DNA of 64,000 nt from Armillaria gallica (GCA_037576215.1 JBANDB010000002.1:1302001-1366000); one strand, 5' to 3'. Counted from the first letter of the stretch, positions 30,054-43,300 are shown. Notes: generated by a model not told the origin, from the sequence alone. Made by a program: numbers and translations.

Positions 30054-32281
30054 ATGCTTTCCCCACGAATATTGGGGTTTCTTCTTCCTGTGGCATGCTC
30101 TGCTGCGATATATGAGAACTTTGCGGACCTCCCAAAGCTCGACTTCGACTATATAATTGTGGGAGGTACGTGTAGCGCCCATGCCGACGCTCACTCGCTA
30201 ATTTGTGGAAAGGCGGTACGGCGGGGAACGTTCTTGCGAATCGATTGACTGAGCAGAAGCATACATCCGTGCTCGTCCTCGAAGCAGGTCAATCGTGCGT
30301 CACTCCCCGCTCTTCCCGCGCGTGGTACTGAAGCCATCTTATATTTAAAGGACCGCCGACGTCCTTGTTTCACAAGTCCCATTCTTCTGCCCACAGGCGA
30401 CGCCAAACACGTCTCTCGACTGGAACTTCACCACGACGCCTCAGCCGGGGTTCAATGGACGAGCCATTTCGTACCCGAGGGGATTTGGGCTTGGCGGGAG
30501 TAGTGCCGTTAGTGAGTCAAGTTCATTGAACTGTTACGTGTTTTTCATTGCCATCGTGAAGACTATATGGCCTACACCCGTGGATCATCTGAGGACTACG
30601 ATCGATATGCGCGCGTAACCGGCGACGAGGGGTGGGGATGGGATGAGCTACTGCCTTACATTCTAAAGGTTTGTACCTCTCTCCCGAATAATTCTTGAAG
30701 GATATCTGAGTGACTGGTTGTAGAACGAGCGATTCGTTGCTCCCGCAGACCATTCTAACACAACAGGCGAATTTAACCCTGCGGTACACAATTTCGACGG
30801 CGTCAATTCTGTCTCGCTGCCTGGATACCCGAAGGCGATCGATGGACGCGTCATTCAGGCCACGCAGGAGCTGCAAGGCGAGTTTTCATTCAATTTGGAT
30901 TATAATTCCGGGTATCATCTGGGCATTGGTGGGTATAGGTATTTTTCTGTCGGGCGGGCTGGCTAAAATTGGACTTCTAGGATGGGAGCAAACGACTGTG
31001 GGGAACGGGACGAGGAGTAGTTCAGAGACGTCGTACCTTGCACCTGGGTATATTGACAGAAAGAATTTGCATGTGCTAATACATTCGTATGTCACGCGCA
31101 TTCTGACACCCAACGAAACGACTTCGCACCACCAGCCGAACTTCAATACTGTAGAGTTCACACAGGATGCCGGATGTAGGTTCCTGCAATATCCTATCGC
31201 GAGTGTGAGCTAATGATCCTAGCCACGATTCACACCCTTTCACCCCTCAAGGAAATCATCCTCTCAGCTGGAACCGTTGGGACACCGCACATCCTTCTCA
31301 ACTCCGGTATTGGAGACGCCGCCGAACTCAGCGCGGTGGGCGTTACCCCTACCGTGCATCTTCCCGACGTTGGAAAGAACCTCACTGACCACCCTCGATG
31401 GGGTGCCGCCTGGTTTGTCAACGATACTAACACAATCGAGAATGTCTACTGGCGGAACGCCACGTTTCAAGCCGAGGCACTTGCTGAGTGGCAAGCTAAT
31501 CGGACCGGGTTCATCGCTAGCACAAGTGCCAACCATTTGGGTTTCTTCAGGGTGGATGAGGGTGTCCTGGAGGAGGAACCATGCTCGGGGGAGAATACAG
31601 GACATTATGAAATGATTTTTTCGGTAGGTCTAGGGTTCTTTAGGTGGTGTTTTATCATTCATATCCTGATTGTATGCCACAAGGGTGGAATTGGCTCTGG
31701 CACGATCCCCGCTACAGGGAGCTACCTCACAATAGGAATCATACTAATCTGTCCGCTCTCTCGTACGTCCATCTCCTCCTTCCCTTCCCTATCCAACTTC
31801 AACTTCTTTCTAGGGGGGAATATTACCATCAACGGCACCGATCTTCTCTCACCCCCACTCATTAACCCGAACTTTTTATCACACCCACAAGACATGACCG
31901 TCATGCAGCACGGCCTAGCGGGTGCGCAGCGGTTCCTCAGTGCGCCTGTATGGGAAGACTACGTCCTCGGAATATCAACGAATATCACCGATCTGGAGGG
32001 GAGCATAAGGAATGCTGCGGGCTCGACGTATCATCCTGTTAGTACGGCGAGTATGTCTGCCCGCGATGCGGACTGGGGAGTCGTGGATCCGGATTTGAAA
32101 CTCAAGAAGGCGGTGGGAGTAAGGGTTGTTGATGCATCTGTTTTGGTGAGTTGAAACTATTTTAACGGAACTTTTGCTGATTTTATTTGACTTGTAGCCG
32201 TACGTACCGGCGGGGCATACGCAGGCGGCGGTATACGCCATCGCAGAGAGGGCAGCGGACTTGATTAAAAACTCACGTTGA
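30054..32281 (+). pseudogene. Secreted GMC oxidoreductase, aryl-alcohol-oxidase type; ten exons, one frameshift
   Basis: FAD-dependent GMC enzymes of this type oxidise alcohols outside the cell and supply H2O2 for lignocellulose decay. Exons: 30054-30165, 30213-30287, 30351-30511, 30562-30668, 30724-30928, 30981-31175, 31223-31623, 31684-31762, 31814-32145 and 32198-32281. All introns are GT-AG and 47-63 bp, and every join keeps phase except inside exon 3. The first ~18 residues (MLSPRILGFLLPVACSAA) form a signal peptide. The FAD motif GGGTAGNVLANRL spans the exon 1/2 join. LGGSSAVNYMAYTRG, the second GMC signature (GTVGTPHILLNSGIG), YHPVSTASMS and VPAGHTQAAVY (both catalytic His) are all present. 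Length is about 583 residues, normal for the family. Exon 3 is one base short near 30355-30359, shifting frame. With a single lesion this is either a very young pseudogene or a sequencing error in a working gene. Confidence 0.93.
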
Positions 32282-32837
32282 GGCCGAGCTGCATTTTTTC
32301 TTCTCCTAGTTTCGGGCTCGTCATAAAAGTGACCAATGCGGACAAAGAAATTCGCTGTGGATTGACAATCTAAAATATACGATAACATAATAACGGAGGA
32401 AAGGGAGGGCAAGACTGCTGATAGAAAAGATTTCGAAACCAGTGAGGTAACTGCCTGGCTGGACTTCCCGATGACCGGGCTGGCGAAGCTTTTGTCAAGT
32501 GCTCCATATTTTTCAAGTTCGGATGAGAACATACGCCATGAAAAGAAGGTTCGACGCACGTAATCGACAATACTTAGATCCACATTTAAGCCTAACCTAA
32601 TTTCATATCTGCGTCGCCTCACAGGGGCCAGAAAAAGGATTCCGCCAAAGTTCTCGAGAAGAAAACCTCACTGCAATCTGCATGTAGTACCTTCCATTAA
32701 TTTTGGCATTCGAGATCAGAAACAACGGAAAACCTTACTGTGGACCAAGTCACGTCACCCGCATGCTTATATCCACATGCTTTGATGAGCTGCTCTCCCG
32801 TCACGACGCGATGTCACTGAATAATGCCACGACATCA
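32282..32837. other. Intergenic, GMC 3' flank
   Basis: No gene recognised. A minus-strand frame at 31975-32622 is the shadow of the last GMC exons. Confidence 0.45.
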
Positions 32838-34256
32838 CTAGCTGTCGTCTGGCTGAGTTTCCATTGTGTGTGATCGTAGAACACGAGACATCCATTGGAT
32901 GCTGTCGTTTTTCAGTAGAGCGGTGTGGATGGGTAAGGATTGACTAGCGAGCTGGAGCGTAGAGGATGCGACAGTCGAAAAACATTGATAGATCGGAAGT
33001 TTCATGTCAGATTCCGACTCCAGGACATGAGCAAACACGTCCACAATGAATTGGACAATGAGGTTAGCGGTGAGTGTACTGTTTTCCGCGAGTCGACGAA
33101 CGAGAGCGTCTCTCAGAGACGTCGAATTACATCCGAGAAGCGTGTGATCAACCGCAGTGAATACTGCTTAGGCATCATCAAGGTTGTATTTCGTATAGCC
33201 AGCGGGAGGGTGAAACCACAGAAATGGAAGATAATCTGTAAGGACTTTCGGTTGCAGCTTATTTTGGTCCATTACCCATGCCAGGATGTGTACCACGGCT
33301 TTGTGGAAATCAACGAACTTGAATTCAAGTGTTCGGGACGGTAAGATGATGTGTTCGCAGAAGAGGGATACCCAGAATGGTATGGCGGGCAGAAGGAGGA
33401 GCACAGAGGAAGCGGTGTCTGCGATGCACACAGGCTGAAGGAGGTATTTGTGTCGGATACCTGTAGCCAGTGCGAGCATCGAAGTGCAGCTAAGGTTGAG
33501 TGCATCTTTGGGATCAAGTGAAGGCACCAGTGGAAGACGCCCTCGCTTCATATCCTGGATAGAGGTCGTGTTGCACTTGACATTCTCTTCCATGACATGA
33601 AAGAAAGCTTGATGGGTGCTTCGGGTTTTGCCAGCTTGTGAGGCAAGCGCCATCATTGCCTCAAATGATCCATCCTTGGCCGATTTCTGCGCAGATGGAT
33701 CAGTATGAAAAGTTCCGTCAAGATGTGAGACTGTACTCGCGATGAGTTTCTCCATCTAACTTTATGATCCTTGGTTTTGACGATAGCGTGGTGCTTCTAC
33801 AGAAGATAGAATATCCTTCTGTGAAAACGCAACATGTCCATTGAGTGATGAAACGCGACGCGAAAAGGTAGCATTTACATCCACAAAATAGGATCCGAAC
33901 ACACTGAGCCAGCCAGATGTGTCTTGAGTACTTGAAAATGGGCTAAGAAACTTGAAAAAAAACAATACTGGTAGGCCGGCCGCTATGCAAGCAAATGAAG
34001 ACACATCCTCGTGGAAGGGGGATCGGGAGCATGAGCACAAATCTGCAAATTCAGCAGCAAATGTCTGGAGCAGCTGAAATGTTTCTTCTGCATACCTCGC
34101 TTGTCTGTAAACACCGAGGCGACGGCCCGCTGCAGCTGACGAAGATTGCCAGCTTCCGTTGGCATTTGAACCAGTGACAGTTTGGAACCACCTTTGACAA
34201 TTCATTTTAAGTACACCTGTCGTCCCTGATGAAAGCGAAATGTCTCTTGCTATGAG
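32838..34256 (-). pseudogene. Unknown gene family P, copy P1, truncated
   Basis: On the minus strand one frame from 33755 down to 32838 (306 codons) has a single internal TAA (33168-33170) where copy P2 has a Trp codon. Features: MEKLIASTVSHLDGTFHTD at the start, SIQDMKRGRLPLVPSLDPKD, then a helical, hydrophobic C-terminal half with FHPPAGYTKYNLDDA and NLIVQFIVDVFAHVLESE. Upstream coding-like sequence (34256-33762) is in other frames and probably split by introns. P2 at 36711-37973 is homologous and extends about 115 residues further at the C-terminus, so P1 is truncated. No domain is recognised with confidence. Confidence 0.55.
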
Positions 34257-34479
34257 CATTGATTCTTTCCTTCTTCTGGTCGCTTCAAAACTGGTTATTC
34301 ATTACCTGGGTCACATTAAATCAGGAACTGGCATGTCAAAAGCCTGGGTCACATTGCCATAGGTTTTCTGACTGTTTCTCTTGTATTTTGACTGACGGGA
34401 ATCAGTCACCTGCTAGAAGTGGTGCACTTTGCCGACCTTCCTTTTGCATCTCCCATTCCCTGCACTATCATATTCCACA

Positions 34480-35400
34480 AAAATCCTTGTATTCCTGATC
34501 TTCCATGGCCTATTTTTTCAAGGATCATCCTAGTGCGCATATAAGCAGCGGAGTACTGAATGTCCTCTTGAGTTGACATTGACATGCTCGCTCTCTGAAG
34601 AGGGCTCAGTTTGGATGTTGCTTTGCTTCTTGTTGAATGTACAAGGAGGGCTCTAAATCATCCAGGTACAGCCTAACAGATTATGTCGCTACTTTGTGGG
34701 GTTCGATTCCCCAACCCGGGATAGTACATTATCATCCCAGCCTGTTATTTTTTTTCACTCACTGCTGAGTTTCATTTTCTCTTTTCAACTGGCAGTTTTT
34801 TGGGGGAAAATATGGACTTTTCATGAGCCCAACCCTTCAAACTACCTGTTATGCCAGCATTAATTTTGGCTAGCACAGATGGATTTGCTGTTGCAAATGA
34901 AGGAGATGAGCTTGAAATGCATCAGGCAGTTATGACTGACTCATAGTAAAGTGCTGACAAAAAAAAAAGTTAATGTGAATGGGAATTCAGTTCCCAAGTC
35001 TGGTATGGCTTCTCACCACTCCAAGCCCTTTAGTAACAAAATATTCCTAGCACGCTGTTTCATTTTGGATCAGGGAATCAAACCCCAGCAGCACAGCATG
35101 GGATTGACTGCTGAAACATGACTGCCTGGTTACTATCAATGGATTTGGTCCTTTCCCACATGATCATTCTCATCAAGTGCTGAATTGTTTTCTCACTGTA
35201 CTTGAGGACTCTGTTTAGATGCGGGATCATTGTAGCTTGTTTCCTCTGAAGTAAGCAGAAAGTGTCCCTTTACTATTACTAATGGAAAAATAGATCCAAT
35301 CCTTGGAAGTAAGTGATGGGACAGGGCCATCGAACCCCAGTAAATCTATAGAAGCAACATACATCACACCAGACCAGCTTTATGATGTTATGCATAATTC
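34480..35400. repeat. R-family repeat, copy R4 (short)
   Basis: Similar to 12740-13860 in order: an S1 module at about 34660-34732 with a perfect T-arm (ggggttcgattcccc), then degraded S3 (about 35070-35135) and S4 (about 35310-35375) modules on the minus strand. No gene. Confidence 0.55.
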
Positions 35401-35415
35401 AATTCATTGAAAGTA

Positions 35416-35956
35416 CTGTACGATTATGACTGTTAATTCACATAATGCGTAACATGGACCAGTGAAGTGAAGCTCCTGGTAATGCATAACACATAACAGG
35501 GCCACATGAAGCTGTCATATCTTGATGACCAAATAGGCCAATTTCCTTGTGAAAATATGAAAATTTCGCCTCCTACATGTGTTTTTCTGATACAGAATGT
35601 ATATACAGGTAGTACAATGAAAGATCTACTTCTCCTATACTTTTAAAGCCTCAAGCCACTTTGAGGGCTTCTGTATTCTACCAAACTTGCTGACCAATGG
35701 CTCAGTGGGGATATATGCATTGCCCTCAGGCTCTGGAGTGGTTCGGAATGCAGAGGAATTTTCCATTGCAAGCAATTCTGATTGTCAGGACTACAATCTA
35801 ATCTAAATCCTGATACAGATTCACCAAGGTGGTGGAATTGCAAATGAAGCTAAATTCATAAACTGTAATGTGTAACCTGACTCTGTGAAGATATGGCCCC
35901 ACTGCCATAAAGCATAATGTGTAACACCCTGTGAAGCTACGGTCATAATCGTACAG
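35416..35956. mobile_element. Mariner-type MITE M1
   Basis: 541 bp with perfect 15-bp terminal inverted repeats CTGTACGATTATGAC, flanked by TA on both sides (35414-35415 and 35957-35958), the Tc1/mariner signature. The interior has repeated cataatgtgtaac words near both ends and no transposase. Related to the MITE at 46063-46441, which starts with the same CTGTAC. Confidence 0.75.
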
Positions 35957-35958
35957 TA

Positions 35959-36710
35959 CTCCATACTGCTAAGTCAACTGATATTCCCTACTAAATGCTA
36001 CCATGTACAATGGAGGGGTCAGTAGTTCATCTAACTCCAGATCCAAAATCTATGAAGCAATAAATTCCACCCTCCCAACAGTACATTGCCTATCTGGAAT
36101 ATAACAAAATACAAGGGTCCCAGCCCCTTCTCATGCCTTGGATAAGGTCTCCAGATTGAGGTCTTCAGCAAACTGTTCAGAAGACTCAAGGTGAATGTCA
36201 GATTTGACATCAATAGTGCGGTACTCGAGTATCCAAATCATGGGCCACAAAGGATCTGGCTTTTCATTCTCTGCAATATACTTGTCCAATAGCTTCTGCC
36301 ATTGTGAAGGCTGTTTGTGATATTTCAGACATCAGATGTTGAATCTCTTGTAGGCTCTATGATCACTCAGAGATGTGGGCAAAGGACCACCATCTAGGAG
36401 ACCAGTGAGAAAACACAATGGTGGTCAAAAGTAACTGATAGACTGGTTCTGATTTGTCTAATCTCAGCACAAAGGGAGTGGTGGCTAGTTGATGGTCAGG
36501 ACAAGTCATCTCTTTGGCATGTCCATGAGCAATACAGCATGAACTGGCATCCAGAACAAACCATGAACTCTCTAACTAATGTTCTGGGGCACTATAGAGG
36601 AGATCTAAATGAGTTGACTGAGAGCATTGATATGGGCCTACACACCTGTTTATTACCACAAGACAAATCAGATATAGACTTGAATATATTGGATCGGTAG
36701 AAAGAAGCAT
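35959..36710. other. No gene recognised
   Basis: Short ORFs only. Part of it may be the decayed 3' flank of gene P2. Confidence 0.4.
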
Positions 36711-38340
36711 CTATGAATTTGGTCCATGGGTCCATGCTTTCTTCAAACCCAGGTCTTGAGTTTCAAAGAATCCATTGACATGCTGCTGGATTTTGAAGAT
36801 TGTCTTTTTGGACCACTTTAGTATCGAAGCATAAACAAAATGGAATATGACCACATGTAGGATGGTCATGGTATGATCCTCCACAGCAGTCTTGAGTATG
36901 GTGTTCTGCTGGTCAATGAGCTCAGGATGAGCATGCTGGTTGTGGAGCACCTTGAACATATAGAGAAGGATGTCATAGCCAAGGAGTTGATGGATGTACA
37001 AATGTCCATCCTGTATGATTCTGATGATGTAAACTAAGCCCATGCCAATACACCTTGTCACTGAGGACAGTGTTACATAGGTGAATCCTACATGCCAGGT
37101 AACAAATCGGAAGACAAGACACATCCATTTGAAAATGTTGTTTTTCAGTAGAGTGGCATGAATTAATAGGGATCCACAGGTGAAGTAGAAAGCACAGGAT
37201 GTGACAGCTGAAAAGGATTGATAGAGATGTGTCATGTCTGATTCCTCTAGGATATGAGCAAACTGGTCCACAATGAATTGGAGGATGAGGTTAGTGGTAA
37301 GTGTACTGTGTTCCTTGAATTGATGAACAAACAGTTCTCTCAGTGACTCATTGCATGTTATGGCCATATGATATATGGTGGTGAATAGTGCCCATGCATC
37401 ATCGAGATCATATTTTATACAGCCAGGGGGAGGGTAAAACCAAAGAGATAAAAGATAATCCATGATGAGCTTTGATTCCATTTTCACTTTGTTCTGCCTC
37501 GTGGCCCAGCCCAGGATGAATATCACTGAGTGATGGAAATTGATGAATGTGAATTCTGGTGTTCAGAATGGCAAGATGATCCGCTCGCAGAAGAGACACA
37601 GCCAAAATGATATGGCAGGCATAAGGGCAACTATGAAGGAAGTTGCCAATATGAGTTGGATGAATCAATCACAGAGGCATGTAGCCATTGCAAGCATTGA
37701 GCTGCAACTGATGTTAAGTATGTCTTTGGGATCAAGAGAAGGCACCAGTGGCAGCCTCCCTCACTTCATATTCTGGATAGAGGCCAAGTTGAACTTGAGA
37801 TTCTCTTCCATGACATGAAAGAAAGCTCGATGTGCCCACTGGCTTTTGGTAACTTGTAAAGCCAGCACTGTCATCACCTCATATGATCCATTCTTGGCTG
37901 ATTTCTGAGCAAATGTATTAGTATGAAAAGTTAAATTGAGATGTGAAACTGTACTTATGATGAGTTTCTCCATCCAGATTTATGATCTCTGGTGGAGAAG
38001 ATAGACTTTGTATTACTGCTAGTGAAGATAAAAAATCCTTCTCTGAAGACATGATGTTATGAGACTTGAGTGCAACTTGAGTGATGAAACAAGGCAAAGA
38101 TTTACATTCTCAAAATCGGAACTGAACACAATAAGCCAGCCAAATGTGATTCGAGTGCTTGGAAATTGGCTTAGGAACTTGAAACAAGAATGCTGGCAGG
38201 CAGGTTGAGCAACCATCAATGAACGTGCATGATAGAAGTGGGATGATCAGGAGTGTGAGAACAAAATCAGCAGCTGGCAATTTGTCAGCTCTTGACCATT
38301 TGTCTCTCAATCAAGAGATGAATGATTTCCATTCTTGACA
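36711..38340 (-). pseudogene. Unknown gene family P, copy P2
   Basis: The minus-strand frame from 37973 to 36711 (about 420 codons) starts MEKLIISTVSHLNLTFHT and has internal stops, including one after the SIQNMK motif. The part from 37526 down is uninterrupted for 271 codons: YPPPGCIKYDLDDAWALFTT, TTNLILQFIVDQFAHILEE, and a long helical, membrane-prone tail not present in P1. Coding-like sequence continues upstream to about 38340, in other frames that suggest introns, with MECQEW near the start. Same orientation as P1 and 3.9 kb away, so an old tandem duplication is likely. Function unknown. Confidence 0.55.
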
Positions 38341-38689
38341 CTCCATGCTCTACTCATCTTTCTTGGCAACACTAAAATGACCTTTGCTATTCTTTCTCTT
38401 TAACTGACCATGATGTTGCCCTCTGCCCTGTTGCTGCCCTGTATCTGATGAAGACTTCATAGATCTTCAAGTTGGCGAAATTCACTCTTGGCTACAATTT
38501 ATTTTAATATAATGTTTTTTAAGCATATCTGTTAGTTGAGATTGCCACAGATTAAGTTCTGGTAGCTGAAAGGATACAAAAGTGCTACAAAATCACCTGA
38601 ATTTCCTAGACAGATCAACCTTGTCTACTTACTCCAGCTCATTCATTCACTATGCATTTTGCAGTTGCCATGCTCACCTGGGATCCCTT

Positions 38690-39770
38690 TTGCTGCTCTC
38701 ACTGTCTCATACTCTCAACTTCTGTTCAAGTTAGGGACAGCTCATATGGCGGTGTTGATTACATGGGCAAAGATGGTCATGATGACAGTGGCAGCAAGGA
38801 TGGCTGGCCAGAGAATGTAATACTCCACCACAGGCAGTAAACCTGACTGTAAAGTAAGTACCTCGTTGTCTACCTCTGTGCTGTACAGAGCATCTACTAC
38901 CAGCACAGCCACTGTTATTCACCATAACATTCCACGATGATACTCCACCCTAATCTAACAAAAGGAGGGACAGTCACACAGTGGCAAACCCTTCATTTCC
39001 TTCACAGCATGGATCTACAAGGGGTGTTCCATCTCTGTCACATTCATCTTTCTTCAAGTTGGATTGGAAGATCAATTAAGATGCTCACTCTTAAAACTGG
39101 GTATTATTGCATTTGTTCTGTTTATGGCTTTGTGCATACCAGGAGGGCTCTAAATCGTTCAGATATGGAAGAACAGAAGATGACACTCCATGGGGTTCAA
39201 TTCCCCAATTCTGAATAGTAGAACACAATTGTCATTTTTTGTACTGGCTGTCAAATTTCATTTCTCTCTACAATGAGTTCTCTGGGACACTATCATATTC
39301 TGTAAAATTCTTGATATCCATGGCTCGCTCTTTATGAAGATCATCCTTGTGTACATATAAGAAGCACCATACAGAAGTTGACATTGGGTAGAGAAACTGT
39401 ATTCTCAGGACAGGGCACAGTTTGGGCACTGCTTCTTGTTGAATACACAAGAAGGTCTCTAAATCATCAGATACAGCTTAATGGATCATGTCACTGCTTC
39501 ATGAGGTTCGATTCCCCAATTTTAGATAGCTAAATTTTGTCTGTGGCATCTTTTTTTGGCACTCACTCCTAAATTTCATCTCTCTTTCTCTTATCAACAG
39601 GACAAAAACTCAGGCTTAGGATGAATCCCTCTGCAGAAATAGCCAATATAATACTGACAACCCTCTCAGCCTTTCAATGTACCTGCATCAATTTTAACTA
39701 CTAGTACAAGCCAGACTGTGTTACCTCACTGCTGCAAATGATCCATCCATCATGGAGAAGCAGGAGATGA
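38690..39770. repeat. R-family repeat, copy R5, left part
   Basis: Aligns with 12290-13215: tctactaccagca landmark, cagcatggatctacaagg, S2 (about 39160-39220) and S1 (about 39463-39530) modules. Cut at 39775/39776 by the copia element. The repeat continues at 44955 after the target duplication. Confidence 0.65.
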
Positions 39771-39775
39771 GTTAG

Positions 39776-39996
39776 TGTTGAGGTATATGGTAATTACCGA
39801 TACAACTACGCACCTGTAGATAGATATATTTGTACATATTATTTTCCAAAGCTTCCGCAGCCGGCAGCCACATAGCGCCGGCCGCTCTTTCTTGTTTCCT
39901 CAGTTCGTCATCATTACAACTGAGGTATGTTTCGTATTTACTCATTTAATCTACTATTACTTACTCCTGATGTAGCATCTCATTTAGACTTCATCA
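39776..39996 (+). repeat. Copia 5' LTR
   Basis: 221 bp, direct repeat of 44729-44949. Followed by a 56-bp segment (39997-40052) whose right part again resembles the LTR end (ttcgtcatcatta...cttcatca). Confidence 0.92.
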
Positions 39997-40052
39997 GGTA
40001 ATATATTGAGTTCGTCATCATTATGACTGAGCATTTCATTTAGACTTCATCA

Positions 40053-40076
40053 GGTTATGGGCCCTGCGCTCTAACC
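40053..40076 (+). promoter_or_regulatory. Copia primer-binding site, half-tRNA-Met type
   Basis: It starts ggttatgggccctgc. Its complement contains agcgcagggcccataacc, an anticodon arm with loop CCCATAA and anticodon CAT, preceded by a D-arm-like ggttagagc. Copia and Ty5 elements prime from an internally cleaved tRNA-Met half, so this fits that class. It is displaced 56 bp from the LTR end by a partial LTR duplication. Confidence 0.65.
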
Positions 40077-40323
40077 GACCTCGATCTCGTGCTCAGACTG
40101 TTCTGGATGTCCTCGCCCCTTCGTGCCTCTCTTGTGACCACCATATCAAGGTTTCACTTTGATTCGTGCTTCTTTTTCCCATCCCAGAGTTACACTCTGG
40201 TTCCTTTTTGATCCCGGTCTTTTTCTGCTGGCACTGCCATGTCATAGGGGATCACGTGATCAAATTTCCATGTCGTAGCATGTCACGTGACTTCTGTCCG
40301 GTCCGAATTCCACTTATTCCTTA

Positions 40324-43300
40324 ATGACCAAACCTGCGGCTGAGACTCCCAGTACTCCTGTTCAGCCTACTCCTCCCACTATGTTATGGGAAATTCCCAA
40401 TGCTGCTTCTACCTCTTTCTTTCCCAGTAAGAAGAATAGCAAGCTTGTAGGAGAGAGTAATTATATGGTTTGGGCAGCACGAATGCAAACTGCATATCAT
40501 ATCACAGAATTGTGGGATATTGCTTCCAAGGACTGTCGACCATCGAAGGACAACACATCGGAAACTGCTATCTGGGAGAAGAAGAATCTTGTCGCACTAG
40601 GGTTATTACAGAGCTCTCTCAACAACGATCTTGTTGCGTTGACAACTCATGAGACTCATGTCTTTCGTATTTGGCAAATGCTCGAATCGCAGATGAGTCA
40701 GAAAGGCTCAGGATCTATTCTACTATGGTTCCATCAGCTCACCCGCCCGATGAACCTTGGATCTGACATCTCTGAACACATCACACACTTCCAGGAAGCC
40801 CTCTGACACCTCACAGTTGCTGGATGGGACATCCCTGAGCATATTGCCGCCTGCATCCTCCTCTCCACGCTTCCGCATGATCCCAATGAAGCTGATTCAT
40901 GGGATGGAACGGTGAAGCAGATCAAAATTGACAAGGACAGCACCACCTCCTCCACTATCAATGTTCTCCTTGATGAGAAACGTCGCCGTGCTGCTGCCAA
41001 CATCAACAACCAACAAAAGCAGGAATCTGCCATGGCTGCGCTAGATCGCAATGCCAAGTCCCATGGCAAGCTTTATTGTCATAACTGCCACAAGGAGACC
41101 AATCACGTTGCTGCTGACTGTTGGGCACCTGGTGGTGGAAAGGAAGGTCAAGGTCCAAAGAAAAAGTCTAATAGGGGCACTACTAGTAAGCATAAGGGCA
41201 AGGAAAGAGCCCGACATGCTATTGATGATGTATCCTCTGCGGAGGAAGATTCCAATGTAATTATGTTTGAGAAAGCTTTCAATACATCTTCTTCCAACTA
41301 TGATGCGTCTGAGAACATTGAGAATCAAGCGACAAAGGACCAAGCATACAATGCATGTACTGCTGGCCAGTCAGCCATCATCATTGACTCTGGAACATCC
41401 TCACATATTCACTCCAATTGATCCGATTTCAAATCTCTCTTATCCTCATCTGGCAACATCAATGGTTTTGGTGATGGAAAGAGGAAAATTGAGGGGAGAG
41501 GCGAATTTCAAGTTACCGCCAAGCTACCAAAGAAGGGTTGTGCTCGTCTAAAGCTGAAGGATACCTGCTTCGTGCCGGATTCTCATCCAAGTCTGATCTC
41601 TGTATCAAGACTTGATGATGCCAAATGCTATACTCTCTTTGGAAATGGTAAATGTGTCACCTTTGAAAAGGACGACCATGGTAAACTCATGCGAGACACT
41701 TTGGCAAAGGAGAATGTCATGTTCACTGCCACTAAGCAGTCTGACCGCCTCTACCACCTTGATGTTCCAGGATCATTTATGGATACCTCATATAATACGA
41801 CAACCTCCCCAAAGCCAACAAAACTGCAATCCCTCCATGAAATGTTGGGACATCTTGGCCATTGCAATATCAAAGGCATGGTTAAGAAAGGAAATGTTTT
41901 GGGAATACGCCTTTCTACAAAGGAGTTGTCTGAGGATCCAGGCATTTGCGCAGCATGCGCACAAGGCAAGAGCAAGCGCACTTCATTCCCACCCAGGGGG
42001 AGCGACTTAGCTAAAGATATTCTTGACCTTGTTCATTCGGATCTATGGGGACCTGCCCCGGTCCAGTTGTTCCATGGATACCGCTATCTATACACCTTTA
42101 CTGATGATGCTAAACATTGGGTCTGGGTTTATTTCTTACGGAGAAAGAGTGAAGCCTTTGAAGTCTTCAAGGACTGGCTTGTCGAACAGGAGAGAGCGAC
42201 TGGTAGAAAGCTTAAAAAGTACCAAGTCGACAATGGTGGAGAGTTTATCACCAACGAGTGGAAGAAATTCATGCGAGAGCATGGAATTCATTTCCAAACC
42301 TCTTCTCCAAATACTCCTGAGCAAAATGGCGTAGCTGAAAGCTTGAACCGTGTTATCTTTGACCGAGTTCGTGCCATTCTCATTGATTCTGGTCTTCCGA
42401 TGTTCCTATGGCCTCATGCTGTACTCTATATCATCTGGAACAAGAACCGGAACCCCTCCTCTGCTCTCCATGATATTACCCCCTACCAGGCTCGCTATGG
42501 CAAGCCACCTGACCTTAAAAACATACATCGTTTTGGTGCTAAAGTGTTCCTTCATATTGATAAGTCTCAAAGGAACAACAAGCTCGCCCCAAGAGCCACA
42601 GAATGCATATTTGTAGGCTACTCTGAGACTCAAAAAGCCTTCAAGGTTTATCTGCCTGAGAGACATAAATTCCAAAACTCAGTGCATGTCAAGGTGGGCA
42701 ATACAATTATTGGGTTCAGTCGTAAGACTGAGGGGGAGAACACTACTCCAACCGATTATTCTGCTTTCAAACCTCAAACAGATGAAGATGAAGATGAAGA
42801 CAGTCTTACACCTTCTCCTGAGTCTACCAACAAACCTTTAGAAGCACAACCTGTCTCTGAGATACCACTCAAGCATCAACAGAAACCAAAAGAACGGCCC
42901 CCACCTCGCAATAAGTCAAAGCACATACAGGGATTGCAGCCTGATGATTCAGCTCCAACTGACCCTCCATTGGAGGAACCTGATGCTGCTCCAGGGGGAG
43001 TATCTATACCCGTTAATGAGCCTGAAGATGAGTTTATCTCAGAGACCACTCAAATTGCAGTTGCCATGTCTGCTTTCACAAATGAAATTGCAGAGTTAAC
43101 AAATGAAGAGACAAAGAGGGAGCCTCGCAACTATAAAGAAGCAATGAGCTCTCCTGACTGTGATCTCTGGGAGGATGCCATGTGGTCTGAATTCAGCAAG
43201 GTTACAGCTGCTGGAACTTACAATCTGGTTGACTTGCCTGCTGGGTTCAAAGCCCTTGGCAGCACTTGGGCATTCAGAATCAAGCAAGATGAGACACATG

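Noticed and set aside
31975..32622. 215-codon minus-strand frame
   Set aside because: Shadow of the last GMC exons, whose splice pattern and domain content are clear on the plus strand.
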